A stretch of 64,000 nucleotides of DNA from Tanypteryx hageni (GCA_028673005.1 CM054113.1:212713504-212777503); one strand, 5' to 3'. Counted from the first letter of the stretch, positions 34,201 to 49,200 are shown. Notes: a model not told the origin generated them from the letters alone. Program-made: numbers and translations.

Positions 34201-37200
34201 TTATAGATATAATCTAGAAACCAAAGTAGTTAACTAAAGTCTGAATTATGAATCCTGGAATTTAATTAAGTACATTACTTACTCTTTAAATTCATATTTA
34301 CTATGGTCTACTGAAAGTATTATTAACAAATTAAATTTGAATATTTGTTAAATTATTTTACTTTGTTTATTTTTTGTGTTGACTGAACTTAATTCAACAG
34401 GGAACTATCAAGCTCGTCTTATGGCTGAAAAAAATACAAGAACAAACTATTTTAAAATACTTGCCTCAGGTATCTCCAATAGCCACAACAAGGCTAAAAA
34501 ACCATATGTGCGTTTTGGCTTCAAAGCACCTGTCTTCAGTGGTATCACCGAAAATCAATTCTAATTTTATAGAATCTATTTATGGTGCTTTTTAGCTTAA
34601 ATGCACATATGGTTTTTTAACCTTGTTGTGGCTATTGGATATACCTGAGGCAGTATTTTTAAATTTCTTGTTCTTGGATTGAACACTTGTTATTTCGTTT
34701 TGTTTGTTAAATTTCTGAAATAAATTTAAAAATGTATGTCATTATTTCAGTGTTGGTAAAAACATTTATCTTTTTTATATCAATCTCATCTCTTTTTTAT
34801 TTAGTCTATGCAACACAACCAGATTATTGAGGTATTTCATATGAGTATAATGCTGATATATTTAAAAAAAAAAGCAGGAATAGATTAATCTTGTGGCTCA
34901 CCTTTTTCCCCTTTTCTTTCAACGTACAGTGTGCCCTTGATCAACGTTGTTAATTCATTCCTGAAACTAGCAATGTAGAACGAAACTACATTAAATGAAT
35001 CAATATTTCCCATAAGAACCCGTTATACAAAATCTAGGATTCAAAACCTCTTAAAACACAAAAAGATGTTTTATACTGTATTTTATGGAGCTTTATGGTG
35101 CCACATATGATATGAATCATTTCAGAGCATAAATAAATCAGTAAAACCATACATTAACATAGAAATGGCTAAAATAAGTAAATAGTATGACAACTTCAAT
35201 TTAAGGTGCCAAAAATTGGAAAAGACTACATTTCACAGTAGTACCTTGAGTGACAAGAAGAAGGATCTATGTCAGTGTTTCTCAAACTGGGCCGCGGCCC
35301 CTCAGGGGCTACCTTTTTTTCTTGCACATTTCTTAAGACAGAAATTCATTTGCTATTGTCTTGCATGCATTTTCTTTCTTTGAAATATTTGTGTACCCAT
35401 TATTCTTGATAATTCCTCAGCAGTCAGTGTTATTTTTTCTAGTTCAATTTTTTTGTAAGCTTTGGTAATCAAAAATTCTTTTTCTGTAATCTGAATTTGA
35501 CTGATTAGCTAAAATACTGAAAGAGCAATGGCTTCTCCACTTACCACTTCTTCGGCGATCTGGCAGAAACATATCCCATGTCACCACTGCATTTTTAGTA
35601 TATATCATCTGATACCGACTCGATCGTTCTGAAGCATTGAACACAATGTTGTAAAAGAATGTTTAAAAACAAGCTGTATAAAAACTTGGATGTGATTATC
35701 TGGTGTTTTTGAGAATCCGGTGACCCTTTCCCCCCTAGGTCACCAGATAATCGAAGATCTACTGTATTTAAATTTTATAATTTTATGCCCCCCTTAATAT
35801 CTTAATCCCATTTAGAGACATTTTTTAGGATTGTTTATTGTATCACTTTTGGTAATTTTCACTTTTACCAGTTTGCAGGATGCCACAAAGGTTGCTAGGG
35901 GTGGAAACTTTGACGCCATAATTGCAGTTGGTGGTGGCTCAGTGATGGACACTGCCAAGGCAGCTAACCTGTATGCCTCAGACCCAGATGCAGATTTTCT
36001 GGACTATGTGAATGCTCCTATTGGAAAAGGAAAGCCAGTCACTGTACCCTTGAAGCCTTTGATTGCAGGTTAGAAAAAAGCAGCTAAAAGAAAATTAAAT
36101 TTCTCAATCATTCCATAATTTCTTCAAAATAAAATCTCTCCTAAAGGGAATCTTGTTTTTTATTGTTTAATTAGCAAACAGTGAGTCACTTTAAAAATAT
36201 TAATTTTGTTATTTAGAAATGAAGCATTTTGGGGTGCATTTCATTTTAAATGGCAGTTGTTAGAAATTATAAGTACAGTAAAAGCCTGTATTACCAGCAC
36301 CCGATCTACTGGCAAACTCAATCTAATGGCACCTTTGGCGCAGAAATGTTCCACATATGGCTACTAGGTGCCGCCATAGTCGTGATTGACATTGTGCATA
36401 GTTAAACTCGTATGGCATGTAGTGATAGGCACAACCAGAAAAACAAGCGTTTCAATCAACCACCGCATAAGTTTTCTGATGAGATTCAGATTTAATTTCA
36501 ATTAAATCCTATATTAGTCATAAATTCCTTAAAACTGTAAACACACTAGTTGTTGATAAAGAATTGAATGAAAAGTAGATGAAACATTTATAAAGGTCTG
36601 CTTTCTCATTCCATAAAATTTAAACTGCTATCATTCAATCAATGTGTATAAAGAGCAGCAGAGAACAAGATATTAAAAATGAATTATTCTTTTAAACATT
36701 TAAAAGACTCAGCTAACATTCTTTTCTAGTTTCAGATATCATTTTTTACATTATTTTTGTTCACAGTACTACTACTATTATTATCATTTACTATGTTCAT
36801 AACCTATTGATATATTTCAATAGCAAAACAAATGAATACAATAATTTCCATCCAATAGCCAATTGTATGAAACCATAGGCATGCAGTACTTCCCGTTAAA
36901 TATAATAATATTTGAAAAAGGGTTTTAGAAAAAAGGAACTATTGTTTTCCTGCAGCAGCAAGAACTTATTATTAAACTTACATTTTTGCATTATTCCATC
37001 ATTTGACAGGAATTTGGAAATTATAGAAAGTGGCAGTAAATGAAAAAGATATGAAACAAGCTTAATTAATGCTATGTGGTTAGCACATGTTATTTATACT
37101 TGTTTCCATTGCATTAAAAATATTATATGGTGAGCTATTCGCTAGACCAGCACATTCACTTTAGCTGCATGACTTTGGTCCTGTGGGTGCTGTTATAATG

Positions 37201-40200
37201 GGCTTTTACTGTACCATTATCATTAGTGAGTGAAATCTGAATATTTTCAGATCTGGGGCTTTTGTGTTTGTCAAATTGCTACGAATGTTGTTTGGCATTC
37301 AGAATGTTATGCCATTTAACCCTCTAAAAGCTGAATTTCTCTTATATTCTTCCATCTAAACCTTTATGAATGATTTTTAATTATTTTTTGCATTATAAAA
37401 GTGATAGCAATGAAAATAGATTCTCAATCTTCCTAGTATTTCTGAGTGATAATTTATGAAATCCAAAATTTAATATTCATAAAAACAAGATTATGAGAGA
37501 AATATCTGCTTGGAAAATTTGAACAAATGAAACATTTAGAAAAATATACATAGCCACACATACTTCTCCTATGAATTTATTTTGGAATTTTTCCAAACTT
37601 TGGTCATTATAATTTCAATTGGGACATCAGAGATTGTATTTTAATTCTTGATTTTCACTGTTGCACTTCCTTTCTTGTTTCTTAGTTCCAACTACCTCTG
37701 GCACTGGAAGTGAGACAACAGGTGTAAGCATATTCGATTACAGACCACTTAAGGCAAAGACAGGAATAGCGAATCGTGCATTGAGGCCTACTCTTGGCAT
37801 CGTAGATCCTTTGCACACATTGTCACTCCCGGAGAAAGTTTGTGTTTACAGTGGGTAGGTAAACATTTTTATTACCAATGAAAAATTGATCCAAGCAATT
37901 CTTTAACTCAGTGATGCATATTTTTTACCATCTTCCATCAATTTTCATGGGTCAAATTGAAAAAAATATGAAATCTGGTAATTAGCAGTTTTATTATAGA
38001 TTTATATCTTTCAATAATTATTTTCTCATAATTGCTGATTAGATATAGAGACAAAGTAGGCTGTGGATTGTGTATCCCTACTTTGACTTCTTGTGGTGCT
38101 GAATTTAGTATATATTTCAATAATTTTGAAAGGGATGCTAAAAAAAATGTACGGATGCTCCACTTTGCTTAGAAAATAAATGAGAAGATATTTTTGCTTT
38201 TAATTCCTGACATTGAATAGAAAAAACTTATGCCAATTTCTTTACCAATCATTACCAAAACTACTACTTCTATTAGCTTTGATGTCCTCTGCCATGCTTT
38301 GGAGTCTTTTACTGCCATCCCTTACACGGAACGGTCACCATGTCCAGAGAATCCTATCCTGAGACCAGCTTACCAAGGACAGAACCCAATTTCGGATGTT
38401 TGGGCTCGTTATGCACTACAAGTTATGTGCAAGTACTTTGAACGGTATGTTCTATGCTAGCATTTACAAAATTAAAATACTTTTAAACCCAAATCCTACC
38501 AAAATCTAAATTCCTATGCTTCCTGCAATAATTGTTAAAAATGGATTGTTTATCATCTGAGAAATGAAAAGAAATGTGACCATGTAAGTTACACCTGTTT
38601 ATGTTGAATTGTATTCAAGAGCAAGTTTTCATTTTTATGTGTATCCTTCTATTTAATTTCTCAGGATAGTAATAACAAGTATGGAAAGGTGTACTCCATG
38701 TTGGAGTACACAGAGTTTCCAAATGCGTTCTTTGAGTTCGACAAATTTTAGTAAAACTTCCCAATATCAAATTTCATCAAAATACATCCAGCAGTTCCCA
38801 AGTTATCAGAAGAACATTGTAAGCTACATGAAGGTCTTCATGTAAAGGGTAGTTATTGTAGTCCGATTTTAACCAAAATTAGAATCGGCTGGCAAATTTT
38901 AGTAAAACTACCCAGTATCAAATTTCATTTAAATATGTCCATTGGTCCCAAGTTGCAAAATTTTTAATTAATATTTTTTTCAAAAGAACGTCGAAAATCA
39001 TATAATTACGTAAATACATTAATTTCCTTTTTTTTAAATTTATCATAAACGGGAAAAATTATTTAGCAAAAAAATTTGTATTTAATTATTTTATTTAACT
39101 TTTGTTCACAATATTTTTCTCTAAGATAAGAATTTAACGAGATTCTTGCAAATTACATTATAAAATATGTGTAGGTCTTCATGTAAAGTGGTCTTAATTA
39201 TTGTCCGATTTTAACTAAAATTGGAATCTGTTGACAAATTTGAGCAAAACTTCCAAATACCAAATTTCATCGAAGTACGTGCACCGGTTCCGAAGTTTAA
39301 ACAAGCAGACGACCTCCCCTATCTATATACATTCACTTCATGCAAAAAATTCATAATAATGTATTAATTCCATTAGGTCTTGTTATGGCAAGAGGACATG
39401 TCAGATTATATTAAAAATTAATATCTTAGCATGCATAATAAGAAAGTATCATCATCATCATAGGTAGCCTGTTCATAGACAGGTCCGTGATTATTCATGG
39501 TTAAACCTGGTTCTCCATATACTCTTATTTTCCGCTGTCCTCTTCATATCTTGATAACTCTCTTTCCCTTTTAAATCGTCTATCAGCTGAAACCTTTTCC
39601 TACCTCTTTCCCTTTTTCCATCTAGTTTTCCTTCTAACATGTCTTTAATCATACTCTCTCTCCTCAGGTAATGTCCAACCCAGTTTGCCTTCCTCTTTCT
39701 AATAGTCTGTATAATCATTCGCTTTGCTCCTACTCTTCGTAGCACTCCATCGTTTTTCATCCTATCTGTGCATTTTATCTTCAGCATTCTCCTCCAAGTC
39801 CACATTTCAAAGCTTGCCAAGTATTTAATGTCATTTTTCCTTAGCGTCCATGTTTCTGCCCCGTACAAAGCTATACTCCATACATAGCATTTTAGGAACT
39901 TCTTGTGGATATCTTCCCTTATATTTCCCCTAAGTAGGTGTTTCTTTCTTCTGTTCCATAACTTATTGTTGGCTAACTATTGAATCTATATCTATTCTTG
40001 ACGTAGTACTACAAGTGAACCGCTAGATGTCGCTAGCAGTGTTGCCGTTTAAAAATTGTGAAAATCTGTAGAATCGCCTCGAAAAGTCTGGAAAATCTGT
40101 AGACTAGTTATAGAATCTGTAGAAATATCTGTACAAGGCATATTTGTATGCTAAATTCTGTTTCAGCTATTCATATTCAAGGAATACTAGAAATAGTAAT

Positions 40201-43200
40201 TCTATTTTCTAAACGAAATTATAACATATTAGAGTTTTCGGAAATTGTAAAAATGTATTGATGCAAACCAAAGGAGCTATATAAGGAGTATATAATGGTA
40301 ATTAGACTTCCGGTTTGGAAAACTCTATTTTAATGAAGTATTTATTATTATCAATCAAATGAAATATTTAAGAAAAATGAATATTTAACCATTGGTGCTT
40401 TCATATGAACACGAGGTTTAATGAAGTTTAAGTAATCACTTTATTTTCTTTCATAAAATTTAATTTGAATAAATCATAATAGGGGAATGTTATAAACAAT
40501 GTGCATGTGATGTTTTTAAATGGAACGTATACAAAATCTTGGACTAAATATAAAGGAAAACAAGTATCTAATCACATATTGCATTAATTCTTCTGGGCTC
40601 ATACCAGAATGGACTTCTAGGCTCTCCAAAGAGTTTCTCAATAGCCTCCATTCACTATCAATTTTTTGAATTTCTGAATCTGCCAAATGTTCAAAAGATG
40701 AAATTAAATTAACTAAAGAAGGATTTTCTTTTCCAAAAACAACTTTAGGATTTAACATTTCTAAAGATTTTAAAGCTTCTGATCCAAAGGAATATCTTAT
40801 AAATTTGCAAAGCACTTTCAATGAAAAACTCCAAACAATTTTTTTCAGAAGTCACTCATCTCTTCACCTTCAATAGTGTTAGAATTTAGTACAGTCAAAC
40901 TCGTTTATAACGAGCACGGTTGTAACGAGGTCACGGCTATAGTGAGCAAATGCTACCTCCAAGATAAGTTTACGAGTATTTACATACAAATATTTCACGT
41001 ATATAACGAGCACGCTTCACGGATATATCGAGCAAACTTCGACCACGTCTCACTGTCTCAAACGCGGTGGCGGTCAGCCCCTTCAATCCTCATAGTGACC
41101 CAAGATATGTAACCTTGTGTTCTCGAGTCCAGCCTCTACACCCTATCCCTCGGGGAGGTTAAAGACCGCGGCGTTGTTGTTAAAAAATAATCCCTTCGTC
41201 CAAACCAAGAATTCCCAACTTGCAGGTACAGTGGCACCCGTGGAGGTCCTTTGTCCTCTCCTCCCAACCCACAGCTCTTTTACAGCCAGGAGGTTGTGTT
41301 TGGAAGGGGGGTAAGGGGCTAAGGGCATGTACAATGGCGCCCGCCCCCGTCGCTCAGCCGAATGCACCCAACACCCTTTCCCACGTAAAGATGGGAAATC
41401 CCAGATTTAATCCGTCTCCTCATTAACTCTTCTGGAATTGGTATGCTCGCAGTTTGCAAAGAAAGTTCATAGCGTTGATCACAAAAATCAGTTGAGATTT
41501 TGCCCTTGAACGAGTAACATGTCCGTACATAAAAGGAAGTGTCTGTCTATTCGCGAAAAGGTTGATATTATTCGAGAGTTAGAACGTGGTGAAAAAAATG
41601 TTGAAGTGTGCAAAAAATTTAATTTATCGTCGTCTACGGTTTCAACCTTATGGAAGAACAAAGAAGCGATTTTATCTGCACTAGAGAACAACCTAACAAC
41701 GAACAAGAAAATGAGGAAGTGTGACTTGGGTACTGTTGATCAAGCACTGCTGGAGTGGTTTAAGACGCAGAGAAATGCTGGTTTCCCCATCAACGGCCCC
41801 ATTTTAAAGGTACAGGCAGATAAATTTGCAAAACAGTTAGGGCATGAAAACTTCACATGCAATAATGGGTGGCTCGATCGTTTTAAAAATAGGCATAACA
41901 TTGTTTATGCGAAAGTCAGTGGAGAGGCCCTGTCAGCAGATTCAAAAACGGCAAGTGAATGGGTGAAAAGTGTATGGGAGGAGTGTCGAAAAGGTTACAG
42001 AGAAGAAGACATCTACAATGCCGACGAAACTGGACTGTTTTACAACATGATGCCTGATGCAACGTTTAAATTCAAAGGTGACAAATGTGTTGGTGGCAAA
42101 AGACCTAAGAATCGTTTAACAGTTTTAATATGCGCAAACATGAATGGGAGTGACAAAAAAAAACTTTTTGTTATTGGTAAGTCACAAAAGCCGCGTTGCT
42201 TCAATAATGTAAAGAAGCTTCCCGTTGAATATGCAGCTAATAAAAAGGCATGGATGACTTCCAATATTTTTCAGCAATATGTAAGTCAGTGGAACAACGA
42301 GTTACAGAGGAAAAATAGAAACATTTTACTCCTTGTCGATAACTGTCCTGCGCACCCACATATGCAGGAGTTATCCAATGTAAAACTGGTGTTTTTGCCT
42401 ACAAATGCGACTTATATTTTGCAGCCAATGGACATGGGGATAATTAAAAGTTTTAAAGGCCATTTCAAGCGATTTTTTGTTCTACAGTTGATTGAAAGGA
42501 GGGAAAGAGGTTTAGATGGCAACGTCTCTGTATTGGATGCAATTCATTTGATGACAGATGCATGGGACAATGTTTCACCTACAACGATCATAAACTGTTT
42601 TTGGAAGTCTGGTTTAATATCGGGAGAATTTTCGATTGATAACCATAACGTTGATGAAGATGATCTACCTCTGTCAGAATGGCTTAAAGAAAATGGAATT
42701 GCGAATTTTAACCATGTAAATGACATTGACGATTTTGTTCATGTTGATGATGATTTGATTACCAGTGGAATTCCTACGGAGAGTGAAATAATAGAGACAG
42801 TACAAAACACAGCAGACAGTGATGAAGACATTGTTGAATGTGTCGAAGACACAATCCCGACGAAAGCCGTGCCAACTTACTCTCAAGCTCAGGATGCTGT
42901 GGAAACATTAAATGATTTTTTTGAAAACATTGACATTTCCGATGGTGTTTTTAGTGCAATAAGTGTAATAAGAGGAAACTTAAGAGACTTCAAAGTGAAA
43001 TCTATGAAACAGGCTACCATTCAAAGTTATTTTTCTAAAAAGGGGAGTGATTAAGGATGCAGCTGTGAGTAAATTTTATATGTACGTATGTTTATTTTAA
43101 ATTTTCTAGTTTATTCTCATTTTTATGTTTTTCCATAAATTTACTAAATAAACTTTCTGTTTATATATTCACTTTTACTTCTTATGTCTTATTTCACCAT

Positions 43201-46200
43201 ACGCATGCATGCTTTTGCCTTCACGGATATTAAGTTTAACGGTTATAACGAGCAAAACTAGACGGTCCCGTGGCGCTCGTTATATCCGAGTTTGACTGTA
43301 GTTCCATTTGCACTTTTATTCCAAGATACAGGCATACAAGATACTCCTCCATTATTTTGATCCCTACATATATTCTCTTTTAATGGTGTTACTTTGAGGT
43401 AATCATCTTTAATGTAGCACTCCAAAATTATTTTCAGGGTCATACTAACTGAAGTGTGTAAGGTATGGACTTGAGTTGACTGAAGACTGCATTTGCTTAT
43501 TTAAGTTATTGAACATAAGATAAAGCTTTTTTACAGGAGAATTCAGTCTTTGCAGGATTATTTCATGTGCTACAAGTTGATCATTCAATACAGCATTTGT
43601 AAAGTATAATATCAGTGCATTATATTGTTCAAGTAATTGAGACACCGCCATGTGCAAAGACAGCCTCCTTGTCTGACAAGGTGAGGCTACGGACTATAAC
43701 ATTTTAATTCCTAATAAATGAAATTCAGATGTAATAATGATACATATGCTCAACTTGTCCTTTTCCTTCTGCAACTCTTTTTGCCTCGTACATAATCATT
43801 TTGGTTGATACTGCAATACCTAATATCCTCTTTTTTACTATCCATTTTTTCACTTCACTCAGTGCTCAGAATGAGCTGGATTGCACCAGAACGGCGTTCC
43901 AGTTCATCACACGCATCAGTAATACTGTTCCAGTTTGTGAAATGTTGATGATTGACTCCCAATTCCCACAACGTCACATAGACATAAAGCGTCACTTCAC
44001 ATTTACATTGTCAACACGCCACGCATTGACTCACTCTTAACACATGAGTACCCTGCCCACTGTCCTTTTTTGACTCCAGGGCAGTCATTAGGCCCTTATA
44101 AAATGCTCTGAGGGTGAGCAACTGTGGTGTGTGGAGGAAAGAATGCATTGCCCTGCGCATTTGCTGTGCAGAATATTTCCCTCTATAACACCAAAGACCT
44201 GAGAAAACACCAGCATTCAGGTCTTTTATTTTGGTTTTCAGCTATTTTGCTATTAGAATATTGCGTCCATAGACTTGGATCCCTCTTGCTAAACTAGCAT
44301 TCTGTTTCATAAAATTTGTTCTGCATACTGGAACAAGCATTCCGTTTCAAAATATTTTCCATTTTGAGCACTGACTTCACTCCTCTAATTGTGGAGATTT
44401 AAGGCTAAGCTTACAAAGACTATTTCTCTTTTCCTTGCACCTTCAGTTTTTCCTCCTGTTTTCTTCATTCACGGATCATTTTTTTCTGTAGGACATGGAC
44501 CAAAATGATGTTCTACTGCTCGTTTCCATGCATTTTAGCATATGGAATCACCTGTAGCTTATAGCTACTATCTATCGGAATTCTAATGTCCCATGGCATT
44601 AATCCCACTATTCAATGTGCTCATTAGAAATTAAACACAGCAAACACTCCAAAATTGTAATTACTGGAAGCATACAGTAATCAAGCACAATAATAAAACT
44701 ATGTCATTGGAATTCAAGTTGCATAATGTTTAACTGTATATATTAACAATTAATTATTAATCATGATATTTTAATGATTGTGCTATGAATTAGGGCTCTT
44801 TGAAGCTTCAAGATTCTATTCGATTGCGAATTGGGTGAATGATTCGATTCAATTCGAAATTAAGAAGGTTGATTCATTAAATCCAATTATCACTCATGCT
44901 CCCTACATCAAGGTATATTTCCATTGCCTACCATTATTGAATATATGTATGAAGTGATGTAATACACTAGTATATTTAAAATAAATCAATGCAGTAGGCT
45001 TGCTATATTGTTCAAAAAGAAGTTTTTCGATTTAATTATCACTTCTGATAAGAAGGTAAGTAAATGCAATGGTTTGCAACTACTTTTTTGACGTTTGTCA
45101 TAATATAGATAATTCAACACAACGTTTAAAAAATTCGATTTCTATCTACCTCCGTAATGTTAACCAGATTGAAACCAGTGGATTCATTACATATGCAGTT
45201 ACATGTACTCTTCACTATATTTTCATGATTAATTATTTGAAATAATTATTTTCTTTTTCTTTTTAACTTTTACTTAATTTTATTTGTTATAGAATAATAA
45301 GACCCATAGGCAAATAGTTTCAAAAGATAGGTTTAAAGAGATAGCCAGAACTTTATGTATGGCATGAACAAATGAATATTTAATTTACATTGTTGAACTT
45401 CGTTAAAATCTTGCACTTCATTTCATAACATGGTTTGCACTGATTAAAGTTATTAAACTAAAAGTGTATTGTTTTGCTTAATTTTAAGTTCGCTTTAGTT
45501 TAATATGCATTGCAATTATATTCTCAAGTTTTTCTAAAAGTCGGGTGAGATCACTGAAGATCTTAATTAAACGAATAAGACAAAATACGTTTATAATAAC
45601 TTTATTTGTCCAGTAACTTAACTTTCACTCAAAAGTTTTTGCCACAATATTAATCAGTAACATTAGGCCTGTAGATCCCAACATACATTTAATACTAAAC
45701 AAGCATACATACATGTACTTATGCAGACAAAAGTATATGCATAACTATGTAAGTCACTGCCTGATTCGATTCAAAAATTTATTTGAATTCGAATCTAGAT
45801 TGCTGATTCGATTCGAAGGAGAATTAGCGATTCACAGGTCCGTACTATGAATGATTGCCATTTACTCTATTTTGGGAATAAGTGGGTTCCTGAGTGTCAC
45901 TACTGAATACAGTAATAATCTTACCTTCAGTCTATAAGACCCAGGCTGATTTTGGGAGTCATTTTCCTGGAAAAAAGTGTCTTCTAGCCTGAAAAATACT
46001 GTATTTAAAAATGCAAGTAAACTGCTTGTTGTTACCAGCTGCTTCATGTTATCAGTTTAATTGAACCTAATAAGATTGTATGTAAATAATATCTTCTATA
46101 TATGCAAATCATTATGTTTTTAATATCCTTGTAAAGTTTTCAATATTATTTAAGTGACATATGAGTATCTGCTGCAGTCTACAAACATTCAGGTTACTTT

Positions 46201-49200
46201 AAGATTGATTTAGAAATTAAAATCAAAATTACATAATTAACTGCTATTTTGTAGAGATCCAAGAGCATGTAAGGGCCAGAGGAATTGATAAAACAAATAT
46301 AATCCTACATATGTTGTATTGGAGTCCAATCATTTACTTTTGTTTCCTTCCATCCTACTTTTCTTCTCTGTTTTCAATTTATTTAGACTCTGTGCCATAT
46401 ATCAGGCAGGCAGGTTTATTACTTCCAATAGAAAATCGGTGATATTGTTGAATGCACCTTTCATGTTGTTTATGATTCAAAGTTCGTATGGGGAAATAAG
46501 TTGAATTTTTACTAATAAAAATTATGTGGTAAGAATTTTTTTAATTTGAAGATTAGTTTTGAAGCCATTGATCTTAAAATTTATATTGAAGACATTTATA
46601 AATACCTTACAGGGCTGTTTATCGACCTGATGATATTGAGGCCCGTTCAAACATGCACTTGGCCAGTACAATGGCAGGAGTTGGTTTTGGTAATGCTGGA
46701 GTTCATCTTTGCCATGGTCTTTCATACCCTATATCTGGACATGTGCGTAGCTTCCAACCAGAAGGTTACAGGTAAGAATTTAATTCTATAATCCAGTGTT
46801 GGCTAAAAGTAGTTTTAATGAATTAAAACTTTAAAGTTCATTCATTACTTGTTTCTTTAACTGAGATTAATGTATTAACTCTCAATGCTGAATTTAAAAA
46901 AAATTATTTGTGACATTCTGTAATGCATTTCCAGTAACTGCATTAAAATGTCACAGCAAAATATTAGTCGCAGTTTTTCTCCTCTATTGTGAGGAATTAA
47001 AGTTAGAAAAATTATGGTTACTTAACTATTTGTCATGTGTTATTTTGGTGTCTCATGTATCTTAACTGAACTAATCACATAGTTGTGAGTGATCTCTTCT
47101 GCAAGGATAGAAACCCAAGTTAACTTATAATTCACAGCAATTAGCAGGATATGCTGCTTATTATTATATATTATTTTACTTTGAAATAATGCAATCTTTC
47201 ACAAAAATTTGTTGCTCGTTAATTTTTAGTATAATTTTATCATAATATTCTGACAACATTTGATTCAATGAAATTCTGAAATTCAGTCACTAAAATTTAT
47301 TAATACAAGAAAATGTTGGATATTCTATCCATATCTATAGATCTGAAATAGTTTGTTTGTCTACTACACAAATCCACACCTTTGAAGATATCGTTACGAA
47401 ACTTTGCATAGTTGTATAATTTTACCCAGCAAGTAACATAGGCTATATGACAATAAAAAAATTTGGGGGAGGTGCTTAACCCTTAAGAGTGTTATCGTGC
47501 TCCCTGCAACTCTCGCCAAAAGTGCCAGGAGCACGATAGCACTCCCTGTGCAGGTTCTCGTATAAGTGCTGGTAGTTCATGGTCTCTTGTCAGATGGCAT
47601 CTTACGACAGTCTGCCTATGACAAGGAAAGAGTCTAGTGTCAGAATCTGCTGCTAGTTTTTGTCTCAGTTTTTTTTTAATTTTATGCATTTTTGAGCTTG
47701 ACTTAGTTTTTGCAACCTGTAATAATTAATATGGCGTCAACCTCAAGGGAAGTGTTTGACAATTATGATGTAGTGGATTATATAAACACTCTTGGTGATG
47801 ATGATGATTATGTTGATTCTGGCAATGAAATGCAAACTCCCACAACAAGTGTGAACCTCATTTCATAATTTCAGATGCAGAAAGTGACAATAGTGACATT
47901 ATTGTCCATCATAGACATCATATTGCAGTTCTTACGGAAAGTTCAGATAGTAAAAGTGCTGTTGACATTGAGGAACGTGATAATGATATCTATAATAATG
48001 AACAAATTCTAGTACCTATATATAGAAATTCGAGCATACCATGACACACCATTCCAGCCTTCTCCTTTATTCCTTGAAACAACTTGTCCAAAATATGCTC
48101 CATCCCATGATGCCAAACCTATTCAATATTTCTACCTGTTTTTCACTCTTTCCCTTTGGAATCTAATAGTAAATGAAATTAATAAATAGGAAAATCAGTT
48201 TCTTGACTCACAACAGCAAATATCACCCAATGCTAGAGTTAGTCAGTGGAGGCCTGTTCCTGTCACAGAAATGACAGCATTTGTGACAGTACTATTGGAA
48301 ATGGGAATTCTTTATTTGTTCACTCTTGGCTTATATATAAATATGCTATATAACAAGGCATATAATTCAAGGATTAGAATCCGAAAGGAGAAATATTGAA
48401 TATAACTAGTATAAATTCAACTGTAAGCACAAATGTTAGGAAGTAGAGGAACAAGCAGGGGCAGATTTGGGAAATTTCCGCCCCTAGGGCAAATTGTTTT
48501 CACCACCCCCTCCATTTTTTCAATAAACTGATTTAATTTTAATATGATTCCAGAAAAATAATATATTATTTTGTCAGTATTTATGGTTAGATCCATGATG
48601 AGTTTTGATAGGTTGGTTCCAATGATCTCTCATGATTTCGAAGTGATTTTCTTCATCCTTCATCGTCTGTCTTTTGTCTACTCCCAGCATTCAATAAGCA
48701 CAGTATTATTCTATTCTTTACCGTCTCCACTGTATAATTTAATAAAAATGTTGTGTTAAATGTGTGTCCAGCAATTATGGGTTTACACAGGCATCGTGTC
48801 TATTCGTGATGAAAATCCTTCCTTACGATTAAGGTAAGTTAAATTTCTTCATATTAACTTTGGTAATCGTTTCTAACGTTATATTTATAATTAAATTTAA
48901 TGATTGCTTCTTCTACTAGATTCCTAACGGAATTTTTGTTTTTTGTATGTGTATGCTTTCGTAAGCATCTAGTTTGTTGTGGTTACTAATTGATTTTATG
49001 AGTGTCAGGTTTTGGATCGTGATTGGATGATGGTGTTCCTGGATGTGTTGCTATGCTCGAGTTATTTATTCTGTTATGTTTAAAATGTGCTATATGTTCT
49101 TTAAAGCATGTTTCTATCTTCTGTTTCATTTTTCCGATTTTATCGCATCCTCAACATGATATTTTGTATATGCTGGATTTGTATAATTGTGTCTTTTAGA

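Larger units (their letters stand above)
40516..43690 (-). pseudogene. hAT-derived remnant split by the Tigger insertion
   Basis: Minus-strand coding pieces lie on both sides of 40892-43298. On the right (43690-43310): [20 protein letters not shown], which matches the hAT 'TRWLSL...ILEQ..AL' pattern, and [19 protein letters not shown]. On the left (40857-40516): [18 protein letters not shown], then [20 protein letters not shown] and [18 protein letters not shown]. The order continues one protein, as in ZBED/ZNF862-like hAT-derived genes. Stops and a frameshift show decay before or after the insertion. Confidence 0.75.

Noticed and set aside
34926..35762. A third Tigger-like element with ends tacagtgtgcccttgatc and gaagatctactgta
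   Set aside because: The two ends match at only about 15 of 25 positions, so they may belong to different elements.
38663..39330. CRISPR-like array
   Set aside because: The units are diverged, unequally spaced and eukaryotic intronic; there are no constant repeats with unique spacers.
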